This document shows positions 18,361-28,785 of a stretch of 41,255 nucleotides of DNA, piece after piece. The stretch is from Phycisphaerales bacterium (GTDB taxonomy: Bacteria; Planctomycetota; Phycisphaerae; UBA1845), in the NCBI GenBank assembly GCA_003597935.1, contig QZJT01000065.1:1-41255 (forward strand), written 5' to 3'. The notes below the pieces were generated by a model that was given only the letters and a program-made list of their open reading frames with translations, did not search any database and was not told where the DNA came from. The stretch's first letter is position 1. Every line of letters starts with the position of its first letter. The translations under genes were made by a program, and so were the position numbers.

Positions 18361-19173
18361 ATGATCTGCGCCCTCCTGTTGACCATGGCGGCCGCGCCGG
18401 CGGATATCGAACTGACGATCGATCCGAATACGTCGCGGATCGACGTCGAGCTGTGCGTGCAGGACGAGTGCGACAGCGACCAGTCCAGCATCAGCGGTTT
18501 TCTGACCGTGGAACTCGATTGCCCGCTCGACCCGGCCGCGGTGGCGCTGGAGGACTTCGACGTGGTCGCCGACCAGCCGCTCGAGTTCCACCTCGACTAC
18601 GGCTTTTTCGGCGACATCTTCGCCGACGCCCGTGATCTGCGCCTCTTCCACGCCCAACCCGGCGATCAGCCGTTCAACCCGATCATCGACGGGTCGTTCA
18701 CCGCCAACAACGTCCCGTTCCTGAAGGACGGCGTCGTTGCGTACCTGGCGGAGGGGCTGATCTGCGGCATCCTCCGCAACCTGGGCGTGCCCTGCGAGGA
18801 CGAGGTGGACCTGGGCGACGATCCACCGGGCATCCTTGACGAGGTATCGGCGGACATCGCCATCGAGGAGGGCGTGTTGAGGATCAGCGGCCGGCTCGAT
18901 TTCGACGAACCGCTCGACCCCGAGAACCCGGAACTGGGACGCATCACCGGTTTCGCCATCATGAACGCCTCCGCCCCGTTGCCGTCCGGCCCGGACCTCG
19001 ACGGCGACAAGGACGCGGACCTGGCCGACATGCGGGCGTTCCAACTCTGCTTCGGCGGTTCGGGCAACCCGCCCGGCGAAGCCTGCCCGCAGGGGGTCAA
19101 CGCCGACCTCGACAACGACGACGACGTGGACCTGGACGACTATCGCATCTTCTTCCGGTGTTTTGCGAAATGA
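18361..19173 (+). CDS. Secreted protein with dockerin-like calcium-binding tail
   Basis: This is a 270-aa product from an ATG preceded by GGGGGAGAAG; an upstream GTG at 18307 is possible but less likely. A short signal-like N-terminus is followed by an acidic beta-rich domain with no known motif. Residues from about 212 to the end form a dockerin type I-like pair: DLDGDKDADLADMRAFQLCF and ADLDNDDDVDLDDYRIFFRC. Such duplicated Asp-rich loops bind calcium, and in cellulosomes they dock to cohesins. In planctomycetes they cap many secreted proteins, where the partner is unknown. The gene stands alone, 102 bp after the preceding gene. Confidence 0.8.
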   Translation: MICALLLTMAAAPADIELTIDPNTSRIDVELCVQDECDSDQSSISGFLTVELDCPLDPAAVALEDFDVVADQPLEFHLDYGFFGDIFADARDLRLFHAQPGDQPFNPIIDGSFTANNVPFLKDGVVAYLAEGLICGILRNLGVPCEDEVDLGDDPPGILDEVSADIAIEEGVLRISGRLDFDEPLDPENPELGRITGFAIMNASAPLPSGPDLDGDKDADLADMRAFQLCFGGSGNPPGEACPQGVNADLDNDDDVDLDDYRIFFRCFAK

Positions 19174-19212
19174 CACGCGCGCGGTTTACGGCGCATGGCT
19201 ACGGATTGCCAG

Positions 19213-19368
19213 TCAGAGCCGTTTCAGTAGCCCGCCGGCCTGGTACGTCGGGATCGTCACCCCTTTGTCTCGCGCCACCCGCAGCGCCTGCTCATACCCG
19301 GCATCCGCGTGCCGGGTGATGCCCGTGGCCGGGTCGGCGGTCAGGACGCGCTGGAGGCGCGCGGCCGC
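19213..19368 (-). pseudogene. Displaced 3' end of urocanase gene (hutU remnant)
   Basis: On the minus strand this piece encodes [17 protein letters not shown] followed by [19 protein letters not shown]-like sequence ([12 protein letters not shown]) and [15 protein letters not shown], then a TGA at 19215-19213. It matches the last ~43 residues of the intact urocanase downstream at all but two positions, and continues 11 residues beyond the point where that gene stops. It has no start of its own. It is best read as the original or an alternative end of hutU, separated from the gene body by the HEPN cassette. Confidence 0.8.
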
Positions 19369-19377
19369 TGCCGGCGA

Positions 19378-19851
19378 TCATGCTTCAGTCCGGGTGTTTG
19401 ACCGGGGGCGGTGCGTGCCCTTGTCCTTCCTCCTTGGCGCGGGGGGGGGCTGCTTCAGCACGAAGAGCACCGCGTGCTGAATCTCCAATCCGAATACGTG
19501 GCAGTCATCGACTCTCGCCTGCGCCCCGAGTTCCACGTTGAATGCCCGGCTGAGTCGCGTGTAGAGTGGATGGTCGGTGCCCAACACGTCAACGTGGCGG
19601 ACCCTTGTCGCGAACTCCGGCGGAACGACTTCCTGCATCGCATCGACAATGGCACCGATGCCGTCGAGCCGTCGCTTCACGAGCTTGCGCGATCCAACCA
19701 GCAGGACCCACTCGTCCTTCGGACGATCGGGGAACCGTATGAGAAGCGCCGCAAAAAGAGGCCCGTGGGCGTCCTCCAATCGTTGCACCAGTTTGCCGAT
19801 GCTACCAATGAATGGATCGTTCGTCTGGTTCATGATTTCGCTCTGAGCCAC
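19378..19851 (-). CDS. Partner of the HEPN protein, unknown family
   Basis: This 157-aa product starts at a GTG (19851) with GGGAGG seven bases upstream, inside the end of the HEPN gene (22-bp overlap); an ATG at 19833 forming ATGA with the HEPN stop is an alternative. The sequence (FPDRPKDEWVLLVGSRKL, VLGTDHPLYTRLSRAFNVE) has a mixed alpha/beta look. It lacks the GSxxxG...DxD pattern of the MNT nucleotidyltransferases that usually accompany HEPN proteins. The C-terminal ~25 residues are basic and run up to the junction with the hutU remnant, so the natural end may be altered. The tight overlap suggests a two-gene toxin-antitoxin-like or regulatory pair, which is inference only. Confidence 0.6.
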   Translation of the reverse strand: MAQSEIMNQTNDPFIGSIGKLVQRLEDAHGPLFAALLIRFPDRPKDEWVLLVGSRKLVKRRLDGIGAIVDAMQEVVPPEFATRVRHVDVLGTDHPLYTRLSRAFNVELGAQARVDDCHVFGLEIQHAVLFVLKQPPPAPRRKDKGTHRPRSNTRTEA

Positions 19852-20204
19852 GGCAACACCTCCCTGCCCAACACTCGTATTCTATCCTCGGCGTCTTTGC
19901 GTTTCACGATTCCGGGCAGGCGATAGCGCCAATCGGGCTTCCAGTCGGAGACGACGAACCAGTTCTTCAGGTGTTTTTCGGGCGATAACTCTTCGTTCAA
20001 CCCCGCCAGGAGGAGAAGATCATTCAGTTCGTGCGTTTTCAGCCTGCCCTGGAACGCTGTCTCAGGGTACACGCTGACGTGTAGTCGCTCGCAGATGCAC
20101 GCTTTCAGCGCGGACTCCAGTACGTATCCGCACAGATAGGCTGCCCCATCGTAGCGCCTGGATCGAAACAGACACCGCGCATCCTTCAGGCGCTCAAGTG
20201 CCAA
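19830..20204 (-). CDS. HEPN-domain protein
   Basis: This ~124-aa protein has the HEPN helical bundle: LERLKDARCLFRSRRYDGAA, YLCGYVLESALKACICE, and a C-terminal helix with IRVLGREVLPWL. HEPN proteins are often RNases of toxin-antitoxin or defence modules; the R-x4-6-H catalytic motif is not obvious here. The start is uncertain. A TTG at 20204 has GGAGG directly against it, while the frame is open back to the hutU stop and reads LTRDALWRLALERLKDAR, which looks like a more natural N-terminus but has no ATG/GTG. The natural start may have been lost at the insertion junction. It is followed by an overlapping partner gene. Confidence 0.65.
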   Translation of the reverse strand: MALERLKDARCLFRSRRYDGAAYLCGYVLESALKACICERLHVSVYPETAFQGRLKTHELNDLLLLAGLNEELSPEKHLKNWFVVSDWKPDWRYRLPGIVKRKDAEDRIRVLGREVLPWLRAKS

Positions 20205-20255
20205 CCTCCACAGAGCGTCGCGGGTGAGTCCCTCCCCTTGACTGCTGCTTTCGGG

Positions 20256-22034
<1,779 letters not shown>

Positions 22035-22099
22035 GGCAGACTCCTTCGCGGGCTGCCCCCTACGATAAAGCCCCCGCGGCGCAGCGGCAAACCGCGATG

Positions 22100-23026
22100 T
22101 TATTCGCAGCGGCGGCTCTTGGCTTTGATCTTGCACACGCCGTTGCCGCCGCGCGGGCAGGCTATCCTCGTTGCGACCTTCTTGCGGCAGTCCTTGGCGT
22201 TCTCGCACTCTTCCTGCGTTCGGAAGGGATCGCCCACGCTGGGGCACTCCTGGCAGCCGCCCTTGGCCTTGCTCTTCTTGATCGTGTAGGTGCAGCGCGG
22301 GCCGCCTGCGCCGAACTCGGCGCTCAATAGCTGCGTCGTCAGGCCCGGCACCGTGATGCGTTGCAGGAGCGTGCCGTTCTTGGCGTACTGGAACAGGTCG
22401 TTGGTGCCGAAAGAGCCGGCGATCCAGAGCGTGTCGTCGGCCGGGTCCCAGGCGATGCCGTAGCCGCCGGGAATCTGCACGGGAAACTCCGACACGAGGT
22501 TGCCGTTCAAGTCATACTGCTGCACTCGGTCGGAGCTGCCGACGGTGTTGGTGACCCACAGCGTCCCGTTGCGGGCGTCAAAGGTCACGCCCGAGCTGCG
22601 GCGCTGCGGAACGAAGAGCACGGAGACGTCGTTCCACTCGGCGTCGCCCTGGACGAGCGCGAAGTTGGTGTCGAAGTCGTTGTGGGCGATGCTCCAGTTA
22701 TGCTCGCCGTCGCTGGCGCCGTCGTAGAGGCTCTGGAAGCGCGGGTTGCTGTAGCAGCCGGCCAGCGGCGCGCCGTCCAGGTCGTATTCCCGGCCGACCT
22801 GGCCCCCGTTCTGTCCGATGAACTTGATGGTGCCGGTCACCACCAGCCCCGGGCCCTCCAGCGGAGCGCTGCGGTTGAACTGGCGGATGACCTGCCCGTT
22901 CTGCACCACAAAAGTGGCCGTCGTGGTCCAGTCGCTGAGGAACAGCTCGCTCGTCTGAGCGGCCGCGGAAACCGTGAATAACCCCGCCACGACCGCTGCG
23001 ATCGCAATGCGTTTTTCCATCGTCAT
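22100..23026 (-). CDS. Secreted propeller-like protein with Cys-rich tail
   Basis: The product is 308 aa from an ATG at 23026 with GGAGGAG six bases upstream. The signal peptide ends near VSAAAQ. The body has repeats typical of beta-propeller/streptogramin-lyase-like folds: [31 protein letters not shown] and [15 protein letters not shown]. The last ~55 residues hold about eight Cys ([40 protein letters not shown]) and probably form a small disulfide-rich domain. No enzymatic residues can be assigned. It lies upstream of hutU on the same strand with 65 bp between them, but a link to histidine breakdown is unlikely. Confidence 0.78.
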   Translation of the reverse strand: MTMEKRIAIAAVVAGLFTVSAAAQTSELFLSDWTTTATFVVQNGQVIRQFNRSAPLEGPGLVVTGTIKFIGQNGGQVGREYDLDGAPLAGCYSNPRFQSLYDGASDGEHNWSIAHNDFDTNFALVQGDAEWNDVSVLFVPQRRSSGVTFDARNGTLWVTNTVGSSDRVQQYDLNGNLVSEFPVQIPGGYGIAWDPADDTLWIAGSFGTNDLFQYAKNGTLLQRITVPGLTTQLLSAEFGAGGPRCTYTIKKSKAKGGCQECPSVGDPFRTQEECENAKDCRKKVATRIACPRGGNGVCKIKAKSRRCE

Positions 23027-23127
23027 CGGGTTCTCCTCCAGAAGAAACACCCCCACTGATGCGACATCCCGATGATACAAATCCGTCTGCGGCGGTTCAA
23101 CGGCGTAACGGGCGACGAACGAACGCC

Positions 23128-23290
23128 GGGTACGTGGCACAATCGACGGGGCCGTCCAGCGAGCCACGGGCTTGCAAGCCGGGCGGAGTCTCCCGGTGAG
23201 TGCGGTTTCAAACGACGAACGCCTTTCCCCGTTGCCGCCAGGCTGGAGCGAGGAGGTCCCAGGGGCGCCCGCCGATCCCGTCACGTACCC
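23128..23290. mobile_element. MITE-like unit, 163 bp, second copy
   Basis: The left end (23128-23149, GGGTACGTGGCACAATCGAC...) and right end (23269-23290) are inverted repeats matching at 17 of 22 positions. Inside are a variant of the REP palindrome near the left (GAGCCACGGGCTTGCAAGCC, 23160 on) and a CGCCAGGCTGGAG motif near the right. The layout is that of 16656-16813 in the opposite orientation. It fills part of the 503-bp spacer before the DUF418 gene. Confidence 0.55.
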
Positions 23291-23347
23291 CAGCGCACGG
23301 TGCGTGACACTTCAGGCGGCCATTCAGCACGGCGATTTCGCGTATGG

Positions 23348-23410
23348 CACCGGCATCTTGCCGGTGATCGCAGCACGCGCCGCGATTGGCATGGCCTGGA
23401 AGGCCATGCC
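23348..23410. repeat. Two adjacent perfect hairpins
   Basis: CACCGGCA-TCT-TGCCGGTG (23348-23366) and GGCATGGCC-TGGAA-GGCCATGCC (23388-23410) are perfect inverted repeats 21 bp apart. No T-run follows, so they look like extragenic palindromes rather than terminators. Confidence 0.75.
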
Positions 23411-23529
23411 CACCGTCTCGAAGCCGGTGCCACACTCAGATGGCTTCCGCCCAGGCCGTCATTAACCCCCGCAGAGGTGTGCGTCGGCGGGAGGATTCGC
23501 TGCGCTGCGCCGGGCGGATATAACACGGC

Positions 23530-24789
23530 ATGGAGCAGGCGACGCCTCCGCACCGGCGCATTCCGTTTCTCGACGTGCTTCGCGGCGTCGCCATGCTCGG
23601 CATCCTGCCGGTCAACGTCCCCTACTTCGCGCTTCCGGTAGCGGTGGCGGACAAGGGCGTCGATGAGCTGCGCGGTGGCGCGGCCCTGGCGGCCGTCGTG
23701 ACGGATTCGCTCTTCTCGTTCCGGTTCATCACGCTCTTTTCGTTCCTGTTCGGCGTGGGCGTGCTGCTCCTGAAGCAGCGCTGCGACGCCCGCGGCGTCT
23801 CGCACGCGGCCGTGATGGTACGGCGGTTGGGCGCGCTGGCCCTGTTCGGGGCGCTCCATATCGTGCTCTTGTGGAGCGGCGACATTCTGTTGATCTACGC
23901 CGTGCTGGGATTCGTCTTTTTCGCCTGCGTACGCTGGCGGGTGGTCACGCTCGGCTGCGCCGGCGCCTTGCTGGTCATGATTCCGATCCTGCTGACCGCG
24001 GCGCTGGCGGCTTGGCCATCGTGGCCGACCGACGGGATAGCCTCCGCGTCGGGGGACATGAGTGAGGAGACCGTAGCGAAGATGACCGCGGCCGCGCATG
24101 CGCCGATGAACGAGTTTCTCCACGCCGTCAGCTCCGGCGAGCTGCACCCCTCCTTCGAGACGGCCGTCTATCGCGACGGCACGTTCACTCGGCAGGTGAT
24201 CGTGCGGGTGGCGACGTGGCTGGCAGACCTCAAGTTCTACGGCGTCATCGTCGTCCCACGGGTGGCGGGCCTGATGCTGCTGGGCATGGCCTGCGCCAAG
24301 CCCGGCTGGGTCCTTCGGCCGGTGGAGTCGCGTCGTGCGTTCCGCCGCGCGGCCGCGTGGGGGCTGGGCGCGGGCGTGCCGCTGCAGGCGCTGTGCTGGT
24401 TGTACCTGCCGGACAGCGAGACGCGGCTGCAATACTTCGGCTATACCCTGCTTCAGATCGCCAGTCTCTTCATGGCGGCAGGGTACCTCGGCCTGGTCGG
24501 CATGATCTGCGCCCGCGCGTCCGGTCCGCCGGCGTGGACCCGGCCGCTGTCGGCCGTCGGCCGCACCGCGTTCTCGAACTATATTCTGCAATCGCTCATG
24601 TGTACCGCCCTTTTCTATTCGTGGGGTCTGGGCCTGTTCGGCCGTTTCGACCGCGCGTCGCTGTGGGGCGTGGTGGCGGGCGTCTGGGCGTTCCAGCTTG
24701 CGGTCAGTTCAGTCTACGCAAGGCATTTCAACATGGGACCGCTGGAGACCGTCTGGCGCCGCCTGACCTACGGCCGGGCATGGAGATGA
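23530..24789 (+). CDS. DUF418 (YeiB-type) integral membrane protein
   Basis: The 419-aa product has about nine hydrophobic segments and the hallmarks of this family: an N-terminal RIPFLDVLRGVAMLGILPVN; FRFITLFSFLFGVGVLLLKQ; an LHIVLLWSGDILLIYAVLG segment; and, in the C-terminal DUF418 domain, LSAVGRTAFSNYILQSL and GPLETVWRRLTYGRA at the end. Members are inner-membrane proteins related to acyltransferase-3-like folds, and their substrate is not established. The ATG at 23530 lacks a good Shine-Dalgarno sequence. The gene stands alone, preceded by repeat-rich DNA. Confidence 0.9.
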   Translation: MEQATPPHRRIPFLDVLRGVAMLGILPVNVPYFALPVAVADKGVDELRGGAALAAVVTDSLFSFRFITLFSFLFGVGVLLLKQRCDARGVSHAAVMVRRLGALALFGALHIVLLWSGDILLIYAVLGFVFFACVRWRVVTLGCAGALLVMIPILLTAALAAWPSWPTDGIASASGDMSEETVAKMTAAAHAPMNEFLHAVSSGELHPSFETAVYRDGTFTRQVIVRVATWLADLKFYGVIVVPRVAGLMLLGMACAKPGWVLRPVESRRAFRRAAAWGLGAGVPLQALCWLYLPDSETRLQYFGYTLLQIASLFMAAGYLGLVGMICARASGPPAWTRPLSAVGRTAFSNYILQSLMCTALFYSWGLGLFGRFDRASLWGVVAGVWAFQLAVSSVYARHFNMGPLETVWRRLTYGRAWR

Positions 24790-25286
24790 ACCCAACGAAA
24801 CCGGCTGAGACGGGCAAGTGTGGCACGAACGTGAAGCCCCGTGTAACGGCTGACGGAGCCGTAGCGATCAGCGATCGCCCAAGGGAGGCGATGATGCGTG
24901 CCGGGGCGTAGGGCCACACCTCCGGGACTGCCTGGAATGCCTCGAACTTCAGGCAGACGTGGCCGCAGGCGACTCAGCACCGTCCGACCCCCACGCCCCA
25001 TCGGCAAAGCCTTGTCGCTTGGGAAGTTACGGATCTGCAGAGACATGTCACTCCAACGAGCGCTGCGCCGAGTGGTTCCAAAAAGGTGGTGGCCCCGCTT
25101 TTTGTTCGAACCGGTCGCCTGGGCCGGCGTACCGGAGTTCAGGAGTAGCGGCCGCGGGCTGCGGTGTGCCCCCCTGATTTGGGGTCGTCGTCCGGCTGTC
25201 CGCCCGCGGATGACAATAACACCAGACACACGGCAGGGGCTGGCGGGGACGCGCCGCCCTGTCGAGCCCAAGAAGTGGAGGGTCCG
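24790..25286. other. 497-bp spacer without a recognisable gene
   Basis: Short frames on both strands have no ribosome site or family resemblance, and the base composition at third positions shows no steady coding pattern. No tRNA-like cloverleaf or terminator with a T-run was found by eye. Confidence 0.5.
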
Positions 25287-26954
25287 ATGACTCAAGGGAT
25301 TGCGACGTTACTTTCGCTGGTTGCGTTGCTGGCATGCGGTTCGACCGTTCGCGCGGAGATCATCCGCGTGCCGGGCGACTATCCGACCATCTCGGAGGCG
25401 ATCGCGGCCGCCTCGGACGGCGATACGGTGCTCATCGCAGACGGAATCTACACGGGCGCTGCGAACAAAAACCTGAGTTGGCAGGGCAAGAGTCTGGTGG
25501 TTCGCTCGGAGAATGGACCGGACCGATGCGTCATCGATTGTGAGGACAACGGGGCCTGTTTTGCCTTCAGGCGGGAAAGTTCGACCACGGCGACGATCGA
25601 AGGGCTGACGCTTACTCGCGGCAACGGCGGCGCGATCACCAGCCGCGACAACACCCGCCTCACCGTCCGCAACTGCATCGTCACTAAGAACAGGAGCCAC
25701 GCCTCAGCGCCCGGCGGTGGGATCAGCGCCTACGGCACAGTCGACATCGTGGACTGCAAGATTACGGACAACCTCGGTGGTTATGGCGGAGGCGTAGCGG
25801 TCTATGGTGGTCCAGCAACGATCTCCAGTTGCGAAATTACGGGTAATCGCGCTGATCGCATCGGTGGTGCGAACACAGGACTGGGCGGCGGCGTCTTCGT
25901 GAGCTTCGACACGACCATCATCAACTGCGTCATAAGAGGCAATGCGGCGATCGGCTCCGGCGGTGGGGTGTACGCTCAAGGGAAAAACGTCGCCATCTGG
26001 AACAGCATCATTGAGAACAACACGGGACGTTCGAACGGCGGCGTTGTGATGATTGGTGGGAGGTTGGAGCGATCCGTCGTTGCGAATAACTTAGCCGAAG
26101 GGGGCGGAGGCGTTTCTGCAGGCTACGACGCAGTTATCCGCGACTGCGTCATCGCTGACAACAGGGCTACCGTCCACGGTGCAGGTGGACTTCACCTGGG
26201 GACTCGCTCAAGCGTTTTCCAGACCGTCGTTGTCAGCAATACCGCTGCCGCCGAGGGCGGCGGTATTTACTCGTACTCGGGGGACTCAATCATGCAGAAC
26301 CTCATCGTCTACGGCAACACGGCGCAGCGCGGCGGTGGCCTCTTTGTGCTGGCCGGCTCGCCGCAGATGTCCAGCAGCATCGTCCGCGCCAACGTCGCCG
26401 ACGAGCATCCGGAAATCGCCGGGACCCCGCTGGTGATCTACAGCGACATCGAGGGCGGCTTCGAGGGCGAGGGCAACATTGATCGCGACCCCAATTTCAC
26501 CGACCCGGAACGCGGCGACTTCCACCTGACAGCCGGTTCACCCTGCATCGACGCTGGCGACAACGTGACTCAGTTCGCGCGACTGACGACCGACTTCGAC
26601 GGGCTCATCCGCCGGTTCGACGACCCCGACACGCCCGACACAGGTCGCGGCCGCGGCCCCATCACCGACATGGGCGCCTACGAGTTCGCCGCGCCACTCG
26701 CCTGCACGGGTGATGAGCGCCTGACGGCGCGCTGCCGTGAAGAGAACGGGACGTTCGCCATCGACATCAAGACAAGGCGAGCCCAACCCGGCGCGACGCT
26801 CACGTTCGTCCTCGACGCGAACGACGAAAGCGCGCAGCTCGATCGCGTCAACCGCCGCGGGCGAGCCAAGCTCACGTTTGTTGAAGTGGACGCAGGCGGC
26901 CACGCCGTCGAGTTGCTGGAGTGTGGCCTGCGCCGCAACGTCGCGTGCCGGTGA
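25287..26954 (+). CDS. Secreted right-handed beta-helix protein
   Basis: The 555-aa product starts at an ATG preceded by GTGGAGGG. It has a signal peptide (cleavage near TVRA). The mature start reads IRVPGDYPTISEAIAAASDG, then DTVLIADGIYTG, the usual opening of planctomycete pectate-lyase-fold proteins. About ten coils follow with the pattern NCIVTKN / DCKITDNLGG / SCEITGNRA / NCVIRGNAA / DCVIADNRA, which is a right-handed parallel beta-helix to about residue 400. It then has FHLTAGSPCIDAGDN and TDMGAYEF, also typical, and a small beta domain at the end. Such proteins are surface or secreted carbohydrate-active or adhesive proteins; catalysis cannot be inferred. The long upstream open frame is not used. 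Confidence 0.88.
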   Translation: MTQGIATLLSLVALLACGSTVRAEIIRVPGDYPTISEAIAAASDGDTVLIADGIYTGAANKNLSWQGKSLVVRSENGPDRCVIDCEDNGACFAFRRESSTTATIEGLTLTRGNGGAITSRDNTRLTVRNCIVTKNRSHASAPGGGISAYGTVDIVDCKITDNLGGYGGGVAVYGGPATISSCEITGNRADRIGGANTGLGGGVFVSFDTTIINCVIRGNAAIGSGGGVYAQGKNVAIWNSIIENNTGRSNGGVVMIGGRLERSVVANNLAEGGGGVSAGYDAVIRDCVIADNRATVHGAGGLHLGTRSSVFQTVVVSNTAAAEGGGIYSYSGDSIMQNLIVYGNTAQRGGGLFVLAGSPQMSSSIVRANVADEHPEIAGTPLVIYSDIEGGFEGEGNIDRDPNFTDPERGDFHLTAGSPCIDAGDNVTQFARLTTDFDGLIRRFDDPDTPDTGRGRGPITDMGAYEFAAPLACTGDERLTARCREENGTFAIDIKTRRAQPGATLTFVLDANDESAQLDRVNRRGRAKLTFVEVDAGGHAVELLECGLRRNVACR

Positions 26955-27145
26955 CGGCCTGGCAGCCGCGCCGGTGACGCCGGCCACGCTTCGCCATCGT
27001 CACGACCGGCGCACCGCTGGCGGACCGTCGTGTGCCGCCTGTGCCACCGGCACGGGCGCCGCTCGTGCCAGTGCTCTTGAGCGGTGGCACCCATTGACGC
27101 CGGGCGCGTGGCAGATGCGGCGGGCGAAAGATGCCGCGCGGTTGG

Positions 27146-27253
27146 GGTGGCACGGTCTACCGAAGGCAGGCCGTGGCGATCCGACCACCGCTCCCAGCGC
27201 TGAATTGCTCCCACGGCCTGCCCCACGACCTCGCTGCGCGAGATCGTGCCACC
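27146..27253. repeat. Nested inverted repeats, 108 bp
   Basis: The outer arms GGTGGCACGGTCT (27146-27158) and AGATCGTGCCACC (27241-27253) match at 12 of 13 positions. The inner arms GGCAGGCCGTGG (27165-27176) and CCACGGCCTGCC (27211-27222) match perfectly. Further GTGCCACC/GGTGGCAC pieces lie at 27030-27100. No coding content. It lies where the TIR-like frame has decayed. Confidence 0.6.
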
Positions 27254-27398
27254 CGCCCATTCCGTCACGCACCCAGTGACGCCTGCGTGCAGCAAAGCCG
27301 GGCGGCCGCAACAACAATTTGCGGGTATCATCCGTCACCTGGAGCCGGCCCTCAGGCCGCACCCAAGGCGGATACTGCCACAAGACTGGCGCGCAACA

Positions 27399-27488
27399 TG
27401 CCTCCGCCACACGACGGCTGAGTTCGCCAGACCATGAGAGGAAGACGTTGTAGCGGGTGGGGGTGATTTTGCCTGTCAGATCTGGCAT
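27399..27488 (-). pseudogene. Truncated start of a TIR-domain gene
   Basis: An ATG at 27488 with GGAGG eight bases upstream opens a frame whose first 30 codons read MPDLTGKITPTRYNVFLSWS then GELSRRVAEA. This is the beta-A strand and alpha-A helix start of a TIR domain (YNVFLSWSGERSR in intact relatives). After this the frame becomes Arg/Pro/Cys-rich and runs through repeat DNA with no further TIR motif, so the gene is cut off. It follows the FRG gene by 18 bp on the same strand, suggesting a former two-gene operon. TIR domains in bacteria often consume NAD+ in phage defence. Confidence 0.6.
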
Positions 27489-27506
27489 GGGCGGCCTCCG
27501 GAGGTT

Positions 27507-28352
27507 TCACGTCGAACTTGGCTTCCCGTCTTCAGCTCTGTCATCGAAAGTCAAGTAGGGCGCGCGCTCGTCAGCTAGTTCTTCATCAAAGTGATGCGAC
27601 GGCATATTCATCAAGCTATCCCTCTCCTCTTCGAAGCTGCCACTGCGTCGAAACGCCTCGTTAATGCGGTCGCAAACGCTCGCGAGGCCCGGATAGATGA
27701 ACCCCCTGTGGATTCCGATGCCTGCCAGCTCTTGGACTATGTTGAGCTTCGCGGAGTCGGGTACAACGACAGCTTCGCGCGGTCCGTCCGGGCCTTCGCC
27801 GAAGTCAGCGAGCGGATCTCTGTGAAACGTAAAGACGGAATCCTGGTTAACGATCCGTTGATCGAATCGCTTCGGGCGCAATATCTGAACGGAGGCGTTG
27901 CTGTTTAGGTCTGCGTCGTTCGTCAATTGCGGTAGCTCTGACGAGTAAAGAAGAAACACTATGCCATCGGCGATACTACTGTTACCTCTCTCACAAGCGA
28001 AATAAAGAGCAACCAGCGGATTCAGTGTCCAATCGAGGAATTGCGTTGCCAGTCCGTAGTGTTGCGCTAGTGCCAATCTGTCGATCCTCCGCGGCAGATC
28101 GACTCGGTGGTGAGCCTGGTACTCGCGCTCGAATTGGCATAACATCGATCGCATGTTACCCTGCCATTGGGTCTGACCGGACTGCTTCCTCGGTCCTGAG
28201 TACGTGTAGCGGCCAATCTTGGGCCTGAGTTTGAGCGACATCGAACCCTGGCCTCTGCAGAGATACCTATCTTGGTCCCTTCGGACGTATAGAACGCCCT
28301 CCAGCTTCTTCAGGAAGTCATACACGCTCTCAACTGTGCCTAGGTTCTTCAT
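27507..28352 (-). CDS. FRG-domain protein
   Basis: The product is 281 aa from the ATG at 28352; a GTG at 28478 would add 42 residues and cannot be excluded, since neither start has a strong ribosome site. The FRG domain is clear: YLCRGQGSMSLKLRPKIGRY, then LALAQHYGLATQFLDWTLNP and LVALYFACERG. FRG proteins are found in many bacteria and phages, some near defence or toxin genes; their biochemical activity is not settled. The gene is visibly less GC-rich than its neighbours, which fits horizontal acquisition. It is followed by a truncated TIR-domain start, so the pair may be the rest of a defence-type module. Confidence 0.8.
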   Translation of the reverse strand: MKNLGTVESVYDFLKKLEGVLYVRRDQDRYLCRGQGSMSLKLRPKIGRYTYSGPRKQSGQTQWQGNMRSMLCQFEREYQAHHRVDLPRRIDRLALAQHYGLATQFLDWTLNPLVALYFACERGNSSIADGIVFLLYSSELPQLTNDADLNSNASVQILRPKRFDQRIVNQDSVFTFHRDPLADFGEGPDGPREAVVVPDSAKLNIVQELAGIGIHRGFIYPGLASVCDRINEAFRRSGSFEEERDSLMNMPSHHFDEELADERAPYLTFDDRAEDGKPSST

Positions 28353-28785
28353 GTAAACCGACTCACTCGGACACGGTCCCTTCGCGTCGACGGCTCCCCG
28401 GCGTGAAGCCTGATCCAAGTGTGTGAATGGTGCCGAGCGGCTGAAAACGATCGGGGTCCGTCTCGACGCGCTCCACACAGGCGGGGTCTAGGGCTGTTCC
28501 ATCGGCGATCCGTTGGCACAGTATGCCATGGAAGCCCTGCGCAAGGAAGAGCACCGGCTGGTAAATGATCGGCCGGGCGGCGGGTTCGTGCGGGGCTGAG
28601 CCGATGCGGTCAGAATGGGGAGCCGGCGGACGGCGCTGTGTTTCACGCGCGCTGAGGCTGGCGGTGCGCCTGCGAGCGGGGAGGCAGGCCGCGCGGAAAG
28701 GCTCGGGGGACGAAGCCTGGAGCGCAAGACTGGCGCGCGGATTGCAGGTATCCTATGCTGGAACACTTGTATCCGGAGTCTGCCC
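28353..28785. other. 433-bp spacer between FRG gene and efflux operon
   Basis: The FRG and efflux genes are divergent here. A short plus-strand frame (28493-28601) reads DPLAQYAMEALRKEEHRLVN and then stops, with no start codon of its own that has a ribosome site; it may be a gene remnant or chance. No convincing promoter hexamers were found for either side. Confidence 0.4.

Noticed and set aside
28493-28601. Short plus-strand peptide DPLAQYAMEALRKEEHRLVN ending just before the efflux operon
   Set aside because: It looks protein-like but begins right after a stop codon and has no start with a ribosome site; too short to call a gene or remnant with confidence.
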